Of a DNA stretch of 64,000 bases, positions 46,402 through 56,580 are shown one piece after another. The position numbers and the translations under genes are program-made. The DNA is taken from positions 62,001-126,000 of the forward strand of contig NZ_QMDI01000003.1 of NCBI RefSeq assembly GCF_003336755.1, in the 5' to 3' direction. The notes beneath the pieces are model-generated. The model had not been told where the DNA came from. It saw nothing but the letters and a program-made list of their open reading frames with translations, and ran no database searches. Positions within the stretch are counted from its first letter, which is position 1; every line of letters starts with the position of its first letter. This DNA comes from Elioraea thermophila (ex Habib et al. 2022). GTDB lineage: Bacteria; Pseudomonadota; Alphaproteobacteria; Acetobacterales; Acetobacteraceae.

Positions 46402-46596
46402 ATGAGCCTCGCCGGGCTGCTCGCCGGCCTCGGCTTGGTGCTGGCCTTGGAAGGGCTCGTCTACGCCGCGTTTCCCGACGCGGTGCGGCGGGCCCTCGCC
46501 ACTCTGGTCTCGCTGCCGGACACGACACTGCGCGGCCTCGGCCTTGTCGTCGCGGCAACGGGCGCCGCCCTCGTGCTGGTCGCGGGCGCGCTTTGA
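46402..46596 (+). CDS. DUF2065 family membrane protein
   Basis: A 64-residue protein with two membrane segments separated by a short FPDAVRRALATL loop. The pattern GLVLALEGLVYAAFPDAVRR, then LPDTTLRGLGL, identifies DUF2065. Members commonly lie between hflC and a protease gene, exactly as here, which suggests a role with the HflKC/DegP envelope quality-control set. The molecular function is unknown. Confidence 0.85.
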   Translation: MSLAGLLAGLGLVLALEGLVYAAFPDAVRRALATLVSLPDTTLRGLGLVVAATGAALVLVAGAL

Positions 46597-46755
46597 CCGC
46601 ACGCGCGTTGGGCAGCCCGTCACCGGCGAGGCGATCAGAACCGCGGGAGCCGAGGGCGGACCGTCTTTCGGCGACGAAACCGTTGCCCGAAGATCGGGGA
46701 CTGAAGATCGAGGCGGGGTCCCGTTCCCCCCCCTCCCGAGAGGACGCGACACGAC

Positions 46756-48249
46756 ATGATCCGCACTGTCCGTATCCTTGCCGCCGCCGTCGCGATCGGG
46801 CTCGCCGCACCGTTCGCCACTGCACCGGTGGTCGCGCGCGCCGTTCCCGAAAGCTTCGCCGACCTTGCCGAACGGTTGCTGCCGTCGGTGGTGAACATCT
46901 CCACCACCCAGACCGTGGTGGCGGGGCGCGAGCGCCAGGGGCCGGAAACGCCGCAGTTCCCGCCGGGCTCGCCCTTCGAGGAGTTCTTCCGCGAGTTCTT
47001 CGACCGCCAGCAGCGCCAGGGCCAGGGCCCGCAGCAGAGGCCTCGCCGCGCCCAATCCCTCGGCTCGGGGTTCATCATCGCCTATGAGAACGGCGAAGGC
47101 TTCATCGTCACCAACAATCACGTCATCGACGGCGCGGACGAGGTGAACGTCATCCTGCACGACAACACCACGCTGCGCGCCGAGGTGGCGGGGCGCGATC
47201 CGCGCACCGACCTTGCCCTCCTCAAGGTGCGCACCGACAAGCCGCTGATCCCGGTGAAGTTCGGCAACTCCGATGCCCTGCGGATCGGCGACTGGGTGCT
47301 CGCCATCGGCAACCCCTTCGGCCTCGGCGGCACGGTGACCGCCGGCATCGTCTCCGCGCGAGGGCGCGACATCCGCATCGGTCCCTACGACGACTTCATC
47401 CAGACCGACGCCGCGATCAACCGCGGCAACTCGGGCGGGCCGCTGTTCAACATGGCGGGCGAGGTGGTGGGGGTGAACACCGCCATCTTCTCGCCCACGG
47501 GAGGCTCGATCGGCATCGGCTTCGCCATCCCCTCGGCGATCGCGCAGAACGTGGTGAGCCAGCTGCGCGAGCACGGCCGCATCCGTCGCGGCTGGCTCGG
47601 CGTGCGCATCCAGCAGGTCACGGACGAGATCGCGGAGAGCGTGGGCCTGCCGGGAGGGGCGCGCGGCGCGCTCGTCGCCGGCGTCAACGAGGGGGGGCCT
47701 GCCGACAAGGCGCGGCTGCAGAACGGCGACATCATCCTCGAGTTCAACAACCAGGAAATCCGCGAGATGCGCGTCCTGCCGCGCGTCGTCGCCGATACGC
47801 CGATCGGCCGCGAGGTACCGGTGGTCATCTGGCGCAACGGGCGTCGCGAGACGGTGCGCGTCACGGTGGGGGAACTGCCGGACGATGCGCAGCTCGCCGC
47901 GGCCACCCCGGGCCCGCAGGATCGCGGCGGCCGGCCGGTGGAGGTGCCGGGAACGGGGCTTCGCCTCTCCACCATCACCCCGGAACTGCGGGAGCGCTTC
48001 GGCCTGCCGCAGGACGCGCGCGGCGTGCTCGTGGTCGAGGTCGACCCGAACAGCCCCGCCGCCGAGCGTGGCGTTCGCCCCGGCGACCTCATTCTCGAGG
48101 TGCAGCAGGAGACCGTGTCCAACCCCGCCGAGGTGCGCGAGCGGTTCGACCGCGCGCGTCAGACGGGCCGGCGGAACGTGCTGGTGCTGATCGAGAGCCA
48201 GGGTGGGCAAGGCCCGCGCTGGGTGGCGATCCCGGTCGGCCGCGGCTGA
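46756..48249 (+). CDS. Periplasmic serine protease/chaperone, DegP/HtrA (Do) family
   Basis: This enzyme degrades or refolds damaged periplasmic proteins. The 497-residue precursor has a Sec signal peptide (cleavage near VVARA, about residue 28) and a trypsin-like domain. The triad is His in TNNHVIDGA, Asp in PRTDLALLK and Ser in RGNSGGPLF. Two PDZ domains follow (about 285-385 and 400-495). A Gln-rich Q-linker lies near residues 75-90. It follows the hflKC/DUF2065 genes by 159 bases, where I saw no clear stress promoter. Confidence 0.94.
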   Translation: MIRTVRILAAAVAIGLAAPFATAPVVARAVPESFADLAERLLPSVVNISTTQTVVAGRERQGPETPQFPPGSPFEEFFREFFDRQQRQGQGPQQRPRRAQSLGSGFIIAYENGEGFIVTNNHVIDGADEVNVILHDNTTLRAEVAGRDPRTDLALLKVRTDKPLIPVKFGNSDALRIGDWVLAIGNPFGLGGTVTAGIVSARGRDIRIGPYDDFIQTDAAINRGNSGGPLFNMAGEVVGVNTAIFSPTGGSIGIGFAIPSAIAQNVVSQLREHGRIRRGWLGVRIQQVTDEIAESVGLPGGARGALVAGVNEGGPADKARLQNGDIILEFNNQEIREMRVLPRVVADTPIGREVPVVIWRNGRRETVRVTVGELPDDAQLAAATPGPQDRGGRPVEVPGTGLRLSTITPELRERFGLPQDARGVLVVEVDPNSPAAERGVRPGDLILEVQQETVSNPAEVRERFDRARQTGRRNVLVLIESQGGQGPRWVAIPVGRG

Positions 48250-48291
48250 CGCGCCGACCGGCGGGGGGAGGGTGGCCGGGCGCGCGCCGCC

Positions 48292-49191
48292 TCAGGGGCG
48301 GCGAACCTCCTCCGCCCGGTAGCCCTGCAGCCACAGCAGCGCCCGCAGGTCGGCATGGGTGATGCGCACCCGTGCCGCCGCCGCCACCGCCGGCTTGGCG
48401 CGGAACGCGACGCCGAGCCCGGCCGCGAGCAGCATCGGCAAGTCGTTCGCCCCGTCCCCGACCGCGAGCGTGGCTCCGAGCGGCACGCCGTGCTCCTCGG
48501 CGAGCGCGCGCAGGGTCGCCGCCTTGCTGGCGCGATCGAGGATCGGCTCCGCGACGCGCCCGGCGAGCCTGCCCCCCTCGATGATCAGCTCGTTCGCACG
48601 GTCGAGATGGAACCCCAAGATGTCGCGCACGCGGGCAGTGAAGAAGCGGAAGCCCCCGGACACCAGGGCGCAGACCGCACCATGCGCGCGCATGGTGGCG
48701 ACGAGCTCCGCAGCACCCGGCATGATGGCGACCCGCTCCCAGGTCCTCTCCAGCGCCTCGGCCGAGAGCCCCTTCAGCATGGCCACCCGTTCGCGCAAGG
48801 CGCCCGCGAAATCGAGCTCCCCCGCCATCGCACGGGCGGTGATGGCGGCGATGCGCTCCTTCAGTCCCGCGAAGTCGGCGAGCTCGTCGAGTGTTTCGCC
48901 GACGACGATGGTGCTGTCCATGTCGGCGACCAGGATCCGCTTGCGCCGGCCTTCGGCGGGCAGCACGGCGAGGTCGAGCGATTCGCCGTCGAGCGCGGCG
49001 CGGGCAGCGGCCTCGGCCGCTTCGGGAGCGAGGCCGGAGAACGGCAGGTCGGCCGCCTCGCCAGGGCCGAGCCAGGTCGGCGAACCGAGGCTCGCTCCGG
49101 CCGCGCGCAGTGCTGCGGCTGCCTCGCGCAGGTGGGCATCGGCAAGCGTCGGTCCGGCGGCCGGCGCGATCAGGGTCAGGACCTGGTCCAT
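48292..49191 (-). CDS. serB: Phosphoserine phosphatase SerB
   Basis: SerB catalyses the last step of serine synthesis. The 299-residue protein has an N-terminal ACT-like domain. HAD motif I is DMDST, with catalytic Asp90 and Asp92. Motif II is in CALVSGGF and the motif III/IV region is LDRASKAATLRALAEEHG followed by VGDGANDLPML. It converges on degP. Its start codon is only 14 bases from the start of the divergent miaA. Confidence 0.95.
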   Translation of the reverse strand: MDQVLTLIAPAAGPTLADAHLREAAAALRAAGASLGSPTWLGPGEAADLPFSGLAPEAAEAAARAALDGESLDLAVLPAEGRRKRILVADMDSTIVVGETLDELADFAGLKERIAAITARAMAGELDFAGALRERVAMLKGLSAEALERTWERVAIMPGAAELVATMRAHGAVCALVSGGFRFFTARVRDILGFHLDRANELIIEGGRLAGRVAEPILDRASKAATLRALAEEHGVPLGATLAVGDGANDLPMLLAAGLGVAFRAKPAVAAAARVRITHADLRALLWLQGYRAEEVRRP

Positions 49192-49205
49192 GGCCGGGTG
49201 GTGCG

Positions 49206-50279
49206 ATGGCCGAGGCTGAGATGCAAGCCGCCGCCGGCGAGGGCTTGCCGCGCGCGCTGATCGTTTCGGGGCCGACCGCCTCGGGCAAGTCCGCCCTCGC
49301 GCTTGCGCTCGCCGAACGCTACCGCGGCGCGGTGATCAACGCGGACTCGATGCAGGTCTATCGTGACCTCCGCGTGCTGACGGCGCGGCCTTCGGCCGAG
49401 GACGAGGCGCGTGCGCCGCACCTCCTTTACGGTGTGCGCGATGCGGCGGAGGCGGCCGATGCGGCCTGGTTCCGGCAAGCGGCCCTGGCGGCCATGGAGG
49501 AGGCGAGGGGGATGGGGCGGGTTCCCATCCTTTGCGGCGGCACGGGGCTCTGGCTCGAGGCGCTGGTGCGGGGGATCGGCGAGATCCCATCCGTCTCGGC
49601 CGCCATCCGGGCCGAGGCGCGGCGTCTTGCGGCCGAACTGGGAGCGCCCGCCCTGCACGCGCGTCTCGCCGAACGCGACCCGGAGACGGCCGCCGCCGTT
49701 CGCCCGTCCGACACCCAGCGCGTGATCCGGGCCTGGGAGGTGCTGCAGGCGACGGGGCGGGGCCTTGCCGCGTGGTGGCGGGGGGCGGTGCATCCACCGG
49801 CGCCGTGGCTGTTCGCCCACATCCTGCTCGACCCGCCGCGCGAACGCGTGCGTGCCGCGATCGACGCCCGGTTCCTCGCCATGCTGGAGCGCGGCGCGCT
49901 GGAGGAGGTTCGGGCGCTCCTCGCGCAGGGGCTCGATCCTGCCCTGCCGGCGATGCGCGCGCACGGCGTGCCGCCGCTCGCGGCCGCCATCCGCGGCGAG
50001 CTCCCGCTTGCCGAGGCGGTGGCCAGGGCCCAGGCCCAGGTCCGCCAGTACGCCAAGCGTCAGGCGACCTGGTTCCGGCACCGCAAGCTGGCGCCACCCG
50101 AGCGGACCTTCATCATTCGATCCTGGATGGGCTCCGATGCGCAATTTTCGGAAATCAACATGGCTGCCTTGTTTTCGTTTGTTGACGCTTTCCTGTTGAC
50201 GCCTCGCGGCACGGTCGGGATAACCCCCTCGTCCCCAGCACCTGCCGGGCCGGGGCCAGCGGAAGGACCCTTGATATGA
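49206..50279 (+). CDS. miaA: tRNA dimethylallyltransferase MiaA
   Basis: MiaA adds a dimethylallyl group to A37 of tRNAs reading UNN codons. The 357-residue protein has the P-loop SGPTASGKSALA near residue 20, NADSMQVYRDL, and ILCGGTGLWLEAL. The C-terminal RQYAKRQATWFRHR is present. AQFSEINMAALFSFVDAFLLT matches the usual alphaproteobacterial C-terminus. About 27 extra residues follow because the frame runs into ilvB, with a 4-base overlap (ATGA). Confidence 0.94.
   Translation: MAEAEMQAAAGEGLPRALIVSGPTASGKSALALALAERYRGAVINADSMQVYRDLRVLTARPSAEDEARAPHLLYGVRDAAEAADAAWFRQAALAAMEEARGMGRVPILCGGTGLWLEALVRGIGEIPSVSAAIRAEARRLAAELGAPALHARLAERDPETAAAVRPSDTQRVIRAWEVLQATGRGLAAWWRGAVHPPAPWLFAHILLDPPRERVRAAIDARFLAMLERGALEEVRALLAQGLDPALPAMRAHGVPPLAAAIRGELPLAEAVARAQAQVRQYAKRQATWFRHRKLAPPERTFIIRSWMGSDAQFSEINMAALFSFVDAFLLTPRGTVGITPSSPAPAGPGPAEGPLI
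50196..50224 (+). promoter_or_regulatory. Putative sigma-70-type promoter of ilvB inside miaA
   Basis: TTGACG (50196-50201) and GATAAC (50219-50224) are separated by exactly 17 bases. The hexamers match consensus at five and four of six positions. This would give a transcript start near 50231 and a 45-base leader before the ilvB ATG at 50276. The surrounding 50130-50225 is less GC-rich than the genes. A second TTGACG at 50182 lacks a partner -10. Confidence 0.6.
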
Positions 50280-52069
50280 CGTCGACCGAGACCCTGAGTG
50301 GTGCCGAAATCGTCCTGCGCGCGCTGAAGGATCAGGGCGTGGACGTCATTTTCGGCTACCCCGGCGGGGCCGTGCTGCCGATCTACGACGCGCTCTTTCA
50401 GCAGAACGCCATCCGGCACATCCTCGTTCGGCACGAGCAGGCGGCGGTGCACGCGGCGGAAGGTTACGCGCGCTCGACCGGCAAGGTGGGGGTGGTGCTC
50501 GTCACCTCAGGCCCAGGTGCCACCAATGCGGTGACGGGGCTCGTCGATGCGCTGATGGACTCCATTCCCGTCGTTTGCCTCACCGGCCAGGTGCCCACGC
50601 ATCTGATCGGCAACGACGCCTTCCAGGAGGCGGACACCACCGGCATCACCCGTCCTGCCACCAAGCACAACTACCTGGTGAAGGACGTCAACGCGCTCGG
50701 GAGGATCCTGCACGAGGCGTTCTACGTCGCCCGCTCCGGCCGGCCGGGCCCGGTGGTGGTCGACCTGCCGAAGGATGTGCTGATCAACCGCGGTGTGTAT
50801 CAGGGCATCCCCACCGCGCCGCACCGCTCCTACCGCCCGGTGGTGGACCCCGACCCGCAGGCCATTGCCCAGGCCGTGCGGATGCTGAAGCAAGCGAAGC
50901 GCCCGATCGTCTACGCCGGCGGCGGTGTGATCAATGCGGGGCCGGAAGCCGCGCGCCTGCTCACCGAGTTCGTGCATCTCACCGGCTTTCCCTGCACCAA
51001 CACGCTGATGGGCCTCGGCGCCTTCCCGGCCTCCGATCCGCAGTTCCTCGGCATGCTCGGCATGCACGGCACCTACGAGGCCAATCTTGCGATGCACGGC
51101 TGCGACGTGATGCTGAACATCGGCGCCCGCTTCGATGATCGCGTCACCGGCCGGTTGCGCGACTTCTCGCCCAATTCGCTGAAGATCCACGCCGACATCG
51201 ACCCTTCCTCGATCAACAAGAACGTGCGGGTGGATTGCGCCATCGTCGGCGACGCCGCCCGCGTGCTCGCCGCGCTGATCGCGGCTTGGAAGGCGGATCC
51301 GACGAAGCCCGATACCGGAGCGCTCGCCGCCTGGTGGAAACAGATCGACCTCTGGCGGGCGCGCGACTGCCTGCGCTACCGCCAGGATCCCGCGCCGAAT
51401 GCGGTGATCAAGCCGCAGCATGCGATCAAGCGTCTGTATGAGATCGTGCGCGAAACGGGGCGCGACGTGTTCATCACCACCGAAGTCGGCCAGCACCAGA
51501 TGTGGGCTGCGCAGTTCTGGAAGTTCGAACGCCCCAACCGCTGGCTCACCTCGGGCGGGCTCGGCACCATGGGCTACGGGCTGCCGGCGGCGATCGGGGC
51601 GCAGATCGCGCACCCCGAGGCGCTCGTGATCGACATCGCGGGCGAAGCCTCGATCCTGATGAACATTCAGGAGATGAGCACGGCCGCGCAATATCGCCTG
51701 CCCGTGAAGGTGTTCATCCTGAACAACGAGTACATGGGCATGGTGCGGCAGTGGCAGGAACTGCTGCACGGCGGCCGCTACTCGGAATCCTACTCCGCTG
51801 CGCTGCCCGATTTCGTCAAGCTCGCCGAGAGCTTCCACGCGGTCGGCCTGCGCGCGAAGACGCTCGGCGACCTCGATGACGTCATCCGCGAGATGCTGGC
51901 GGTGGATCGTCCGGTGATCGCCGACATCTGCGTCGACAAGCACGAGAACTGCTTCCCGATGATCCCCTCGGGGGCGGCGCACAACGAGATGATCCTCGGC
52001 CCGGAGGACGAGGCGCCCACGGGTTCCGCCCAGCCGGGGGTGACCGAGGAAGGCATGGTGCTCGTCTGA
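50276..52069 (+). CDS. ilvB: Acetolactate synthase, large (catalytic) subunit
   Basis: The first shared enzyme of valine, leucine and isoleucine synthesis, a TPP/FAD enzyme joining pyruvate with pyruvate or 2-oxobutyrate. The 597-residue protein has GYPGGAVLPIYDAL, the catalytic Glu in VRHEQAAVHAAEGYAR, the FAD domain with NIGARFDDRVTG, and the TPP motif starting GEASILMN and running to LNNEYMGMVRQWQ. The ATG overlaps the miaA stop. ilvN follows 29 bases later. Confidence 0.97.
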   Translation: MTSTETLSGAEIVLRALKDQGVDVIFGYPGGAVLPIYDALFQQNAIRHILVRHEQAAVHAAEGYARSTGKVGVVLVTSGPGATNAVTGLVDALMDSIPVVCLTGQVPTHLIGNDAFQEADTTGITRPATKHNYLVKDVNALGRILHEAFYVARSGRPGPVVVDLPKDVLINRGVYQGIPTAPHRSYRPVVDPDPQAIAQAVRMLKQAKRPIVYAGGGVINAGPEAARLLTEFVHLTGFPCTNTLMGLGAFPASDPQFLGMLGMHGTYEANLAMHGCDVMLNIGARFDDRVTGRLRDFSPNSLKIHADIDPSSINKNVRVDCAIVGDAARVLAALIAAWKADPTKPDTGALAAWWKQIDLWRARDCLRYRQDPAPNAVIKPQHAIKRLYEIVRETGRDVFITTEVGQHQMWAAQFWKFERPNRWLTSGGLGTMGYGLPAAIGAQIAHPEALVIDIAGEASILMNIQEMSTAAQYRLPVKVFILNNEYMGMVRQWQELLHGGRYSESYSAALPDFVKLAESFHAVGLRAKTLGDLDDVIREMLAVDRPVIADICVDKHENCFPMIPSGAAHNEMILGPEDEAPTGSAQPGVTEEGMVLV

Positions 52070-52098
52070 GCGGCCGGGCACCCGAGGACCCCTTGCCC

Positions 52099-52635
52099 AT
52101 GCTCAAGGCCCTGAGCCCCGCGCAGGACACCTCCACCCGTCAGGCGGTGATCGCCGTGCTGGTGGAAAACGAGGCGGGCGTGCTTGCGCGCGTCATCGGC
52201 CTCTTTTCGGGCCGCGGCTACAACATCGACAGCCTCACCGTGGCGCCCGTCGACGAGGAGAAGCAGCTCTCGCGCATCACCATCGTCACCTCCGGCACGG
52301 CGATGGTGATCGAGCAGATCAAGGCCCAGCTTGATCGCCTCGTGCCGGTGCACAAGGTGGCCGATCTCACCATGGAGGGGCCGCACATCGCGCGCGAACT
52401 CGCGCTGATCAAGGTCGCCGGCACGGGGGAGAAGCGCGTGGAGGCCTTGCGCATCGCGGATGCCTTCCGCGCCCGCGTGGTCGATGCGACGACGGAAAGC
52501 TTCGTCTTCGAGATGACGGGGGCGACCGACAAGCTGGATGCCTTCGTCGCCCTGATGCGGCCCTTGGGCCTCGTCGAGGTGAGCCGCACGGGCATCGTCG
52601 CCATCGCGCGCGGGCCCAAGGGCATCGACGGCTGA
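52099..52635 (+). CDS. ilvN: Acetolactate synthase, small (regulatory) subunit
   Basis: The regulatory subunit that confers valine feedback inhibition and activates the large subunit. The 178-residue protein has an N-terminal ACT domain (VIAVLVENEAGVLARVIGLFSGRGYNIDSLTV region, with Gly/Asn effector positions kept). A C-terminal ALS_SS domain starts about residue 90. The ATG is preferred over a TTG two codons upstream because GAGGA lies ten bases before it. The gene is also called ilvH. Confidence 0.96.
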   Translation: MLKALSPAQDTSTRQAVIAVLVENEAGVLARVIGLFSGRGYNIDSLTVAPVDEEKQLSRITIVTSGTAMVIEQIKAQLDRLVPVHKVADLTMEGPHIARELALIKVAGTGEKRVEALRIADAFRARVVDATTESFVFEMTGATDKLDAFVALMRPLGLVEVSRTGIVAIARGPKGIDG

Positions 52636-53739
<1,104 letters not shown>

Positions 53740-53807
53740 GCGGTTCCGATCAGTCTTCGCCCGCCGCCAGCCCCGGGTCCGGGCGGGGTAGGGGCGTCGG
53801 TGCGGCG

Positions 53808-54650
53808 GTGATCCCGTTCCGCGCCCGCGCCGCCGGCTTCGAGCCCGAGCGGCTGGTGGTCGGCGACATCGAGGTGCTGCGGGCGGGGGAGCGGAACGAT
53901 CGTCGTCCTGCCCTGCTGTTCCTGCACGGTGCCTCCGCCGCCGCCTGGGTGTGGGCGGAACACCTGATGGAGCCCCTTGCCGCCACCGGCTGGCGTTGCG
54001 TGGCCGTCTCGTTCCGCGGCCATGGCGGCAGCCACGGCCGCGCGCTTCTGCACGGCTACGGGCTGCTCGACTACCTGTTGGATGCACGGGCGGCGCTGGC
54101 TTCGCTCGATGGCCCGGCGATCGTCATCGGCCACTCGCTCGGTGGCCTCGTCGCGCAGATGCTGCTCGGCGATCCGCGCCTGCGGGGTGTGGTCCTGATG
54201 GCGCCCGTGCCGCCCGAGGGCCTCGCGGCGGCGAGCCTGAAGCTCGCGTTCTCCGACCCCGATTTGTGGCGCGAGGTGGCGCGGATGCCTTGGGCGGAGG
54301 CGGTGGAGACGCCGCCGCAGCGGCTGCGTCGTGCGTTGTTCTCCGAGGCACTCCCTGATGCGCGCGCCTGGTCGCTCCTGCAGCGCTTCCAGTCGGAAAG
54401 CCTGCGCGCAGTGGCCGAGGCGCAGTGGCCGCGCCCGGTCGCCTCGGCCCGCCTGTTGGGGCTTCCCGCGCTGGTGCTGTCCTCGCGCATCGACCCGCTG
54501 GTGCCGGCGGATGCGGTCGTGCGCACCTCATGGCTGCACGGCGCCGATCACGTCGTGCTCGAGACGGTCGCGCACGCGATGATGCTCGATCACGCCTGGG
54601 GCGACGTCGTGCGCGCCGTCGTGGCGTGGCTGGAAGCCCGGTTCGGCTGA
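53808..54650 (+). CDS. Alpha/beta-fold hydrolase
   Basis: A 280-residue enzyme with the oxyanion-side LLFLHGASAAAWVW motif and nucleophile elbow GHSLGG. The acid region is SSRIDPLVPADAV and the catalytic His is in ETVAHAMMLDHAW. The substrate is unknown; esterase or lipase-like families are possible. The GTG start follows ilvC by 68 bases, and the frame is open further upstream inside ilvC, which is shadow. It converges on the SulP gene. Confidence 0.83.
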   Translation: MIPFRARAAGFEPERLVVGDIEVLRAGERNDRRPALLFLHGASAAAWVWAEHLMEPLAATGWRCVAVSFRGHGGSHGRALLHGYGLLDYLLDARAALASLDGPAIVIGHSLGGLVAQMLLGDPRLRGVVLMAPVPPEGLAAASLKLAFSDPDLWREVARMPWAEAVETPPQRLRRALFSEALPDARAWSLLQRFQSESLRAVAEAQWPRPVASARLLGLPALVLSSRIDPLVPADAVVRTSWLHGADHVVLETVAHAMMLDHAWGDVVRAVVAWLEARFG

Positions 54651-54671
54651 TCGCCGCCATGCTCGCGCCGC

Positions 54672-56414
54672 TCAGGCAGGCGGCGCCCCGCCTTGCGCGA
54701 TCGCGATCGCCTCCTTGAAGTCGCGCGCCAGCACGAAGCCCGGCGTCGTCTCCGTCAGCCCCATGCGACGCATCACCGCAAGCGGCTGCGGCTGCACTCC
54801 GGTCACGATCACCGTCGTGCCGCGCAGGCGGTTGCGGCGGACGAAGGCCTCCAGGGCGGCGACGCCGCTCGTGTCGATGAACGGGACCTCGCGCATGCGC
54901 AGGATGAAGGCGCGCGGCCGACCGGGGCTGAGGTCCATCACGTCGGCGAGCCTGCCGGCGGAGCCGAAGAACAGGGGCCCGGACAGCTTGAACGCCTCCA
55001 CACCGGGCGGCAGCGCGTCGATCTGGATCGCCCGGTCATCGGGTGGGCGGGTGAAGTCGTCGATGTCGCGGGCCACGATCTGCGCCCCGTCGCGCGAGAG
55101 CGAGACCGCCTCTGCCATGCCGTGCATGAACAGGATGGCGGAGAGCACCACGCCGACCTCGATCGCGGTGGTGAGGTCGACCAGCACGGTGAGGCCGAAG
55201 GTGGCGAGAAGCACGAGACGCTCGCCCACCGGCGCCGTGTGCAGGATGTGCCGCACGCGATCCTGCTCGCTCATGTTCCAGGCGACGACGACGAGGACGG
55301 CGGCGAGCGCGGCGAGGGGGATGTGGCGGGCGAGCGGCATCGCGACTTGCATCGCGACGAGGAGGAACAGGGCGTGGAAGATGCCGGTGAGAGGGCTGCG
55401 GGCGCCGGCGCGAATGGCGGTCGCGGTGCGCGCGATCGCGCCCGTCACCGGCAGGCCGCCGACCAGGGCAGAGCCGGCGTTGGCGACGCCTTGCGCGACC
55501 AGCTCGCAATTGGAGCGGTGGCGTCGTCCGGTCATGCCGTCCGCAACCACGGCGCAGAGGAGCGACTCGAGGCCGCCGAGGAAGGCGATCGTGAAGGCGG
55601 GGCTGAGGAGGTCGCCGAGCCTGTCGAGCGGCACGTGCGGCAGCGACGGCGGCGGGATCGCGCCCGAGACGGTGCCGAAACGGCTGCCGATCGTCTCCAC
55701 CGGCAGGCCGAGCAAGGCCGTGGCGGCAGCGGCGCCGACCACGGCGATGAGGAAACCCGGCAAGCGCGGTGCGACGCGCCGAAGGCCGAGGATGACGACG
55801 AGGCAGGCGGCCGAGAGGAGCACCGCCGAGACGGAGAGCGTGTCCCGCGCCGCCCAGTATGTCTGCCACTGGCCGGCCACTCCGCCCGGCAGTTTCGCAA
55901 TCTCGAGACCCACGAGATCACGCACCTGGCTCGAGAAGATGATCACCGCGATGCCGGCAGTGAAGCCGGTCACCACCGGTTCCGGGATGTACTTGATCCA
56001 GGTGCCGAGGCGAAAAAGTCCCGCCGCGACCAGCATGGCGGCGGCCATCAGTGTGGCCGCGACCAGGCCGTCGTAGCCGTATTTCTCGATCACCCCGAAG
56101 ACGACGACGACGAAGGCGCCGGTCGGCCCCGAGATGTTGAACCTCGCCCCGCCGAGGAGGGAAGCGAGGAACCCGCCGACGACCGCGGTGACGAGGCCCT
56201 TCTCCGGCGTGGTGCCCGAGGCGATGGCGAGCGCCATCGCGAGCGGCAGGGCGACGATGGCGACCGTCAGCCCGGCGATCAGGTCGGCGCGCAGGTCGGT
56301 GAAGCGATACCCCTGGCGCAGGACGGTGATGGTCTTCGGAACGAAGAGATGCCATGTGGGCGAGGCGGCGGCGGCCGGCTCGGTCGTCGCCGCGGAGGGC
56401 GCGGCGTTGTGCAT
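54672..56414 (-). CDS. SulP-family anion transporter with STAS domain
   Basis: A 580-residue inner-membrane transporter with 10-14 hydrophobic segments. SulP motifs seen are DLIAGLTVAIVALPLAMALAIASG near residue 45, GPTGAFVVVVFG, and FTIAFLGGLESLLCAVVADGMTG with the anion-site region. A cytosolic STAS domain occupies about 440-570 (LSGPLFFGSA, then FIDTSGVAALEAF). The substrate may be sulfate, bicarbonate or a dicarboxylate; the sequence does not decide. Confidence 0.9.
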   Translation of the reverse strand: MHNAAPSAATTEPAAAASPTWHLFVPKTITVLRQGYRFTDLRADLIAGLTVAIVALPLAMALAIASGTTPEKGLVTAVVGGFLASLLGGARFNISGPTGAFVVVVFGVIEKYGYDGLVAATLMAAAMLVAAGLFRLGTWIKYIPEPVVTGFTAGIAVIIFSSQVRDLVGLEIAKLPGGVAGQWQTYWAARDTLSVSAVLLSAACLVVILGLRRVAPRLPGFLIAVVGAAAATALLGLPVETIGSRFGTVSGAIPPPSLPHVPLDRLGDLLSPAFTIAFLGGLESLLCAVVADGMTGRRHRSNCELVAQGVANAGSALVGGLPVTGAIARTATAIRAGARSPLTGIFHALFLLVAMQVAMPLARHIPLAALAAVLVVVAWNMSEQDRVRHILHTAPVGERLVLLATFGLTVLVDLTTAIEVGVVLSAILFMHGMAEAVSLSRDGAQIVARDIDDFTRPPDDRAIQIDALPPGVEAFKLSGPLFFGSAGRLADVMDLSPGRPRAFILRMREVPFIDTSGVAALEAFVRRNRLRGTTVIVTGVQPQPLAVMRRMGLTETTPGFVLARDFKEAIAIAQGGAPPA

Positions 56415-56519
56415 GGCCGGATGATCGCGAACATGTCGCGCCGCAGCAAGCGAAGCTTCGGCATGGCTTGCGCGCCCGTCTCGCAGGACGGGCGGGAGGG
56501 CAAGCGATGCAATGGCGGC

Positions 56520-56555
56520 GGAAAAGGGAGGGGCGGCTCCGCGCGGAGCCGCCCC
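56520..56555 (-). terminator. Intrinsic terminator of glnA
   Basis: A 26-base perfect palindrome (56530-56555; arms GGGGCGGCTCC and GGAGCCGCCCC) lies 25 bases beyond the glnA stop. Read in the glnA direction it is followed by TCCCTTTTC. The very strong stem with a short T-rich tract fits a terminator in this GC-rich genome. Confidence 0.75.
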
Positions 56556-56580
56556 GTTGCAGAAGCGATCCGATCCGCGA

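Noticed and set aside
46597-46755. Heat-shock or envelope-stress promoter upstream of degP
   Set aside because: No convincing RpoH- or RpoE-type element. A short GAAGATCG direct repeat is present but too short to interpret.
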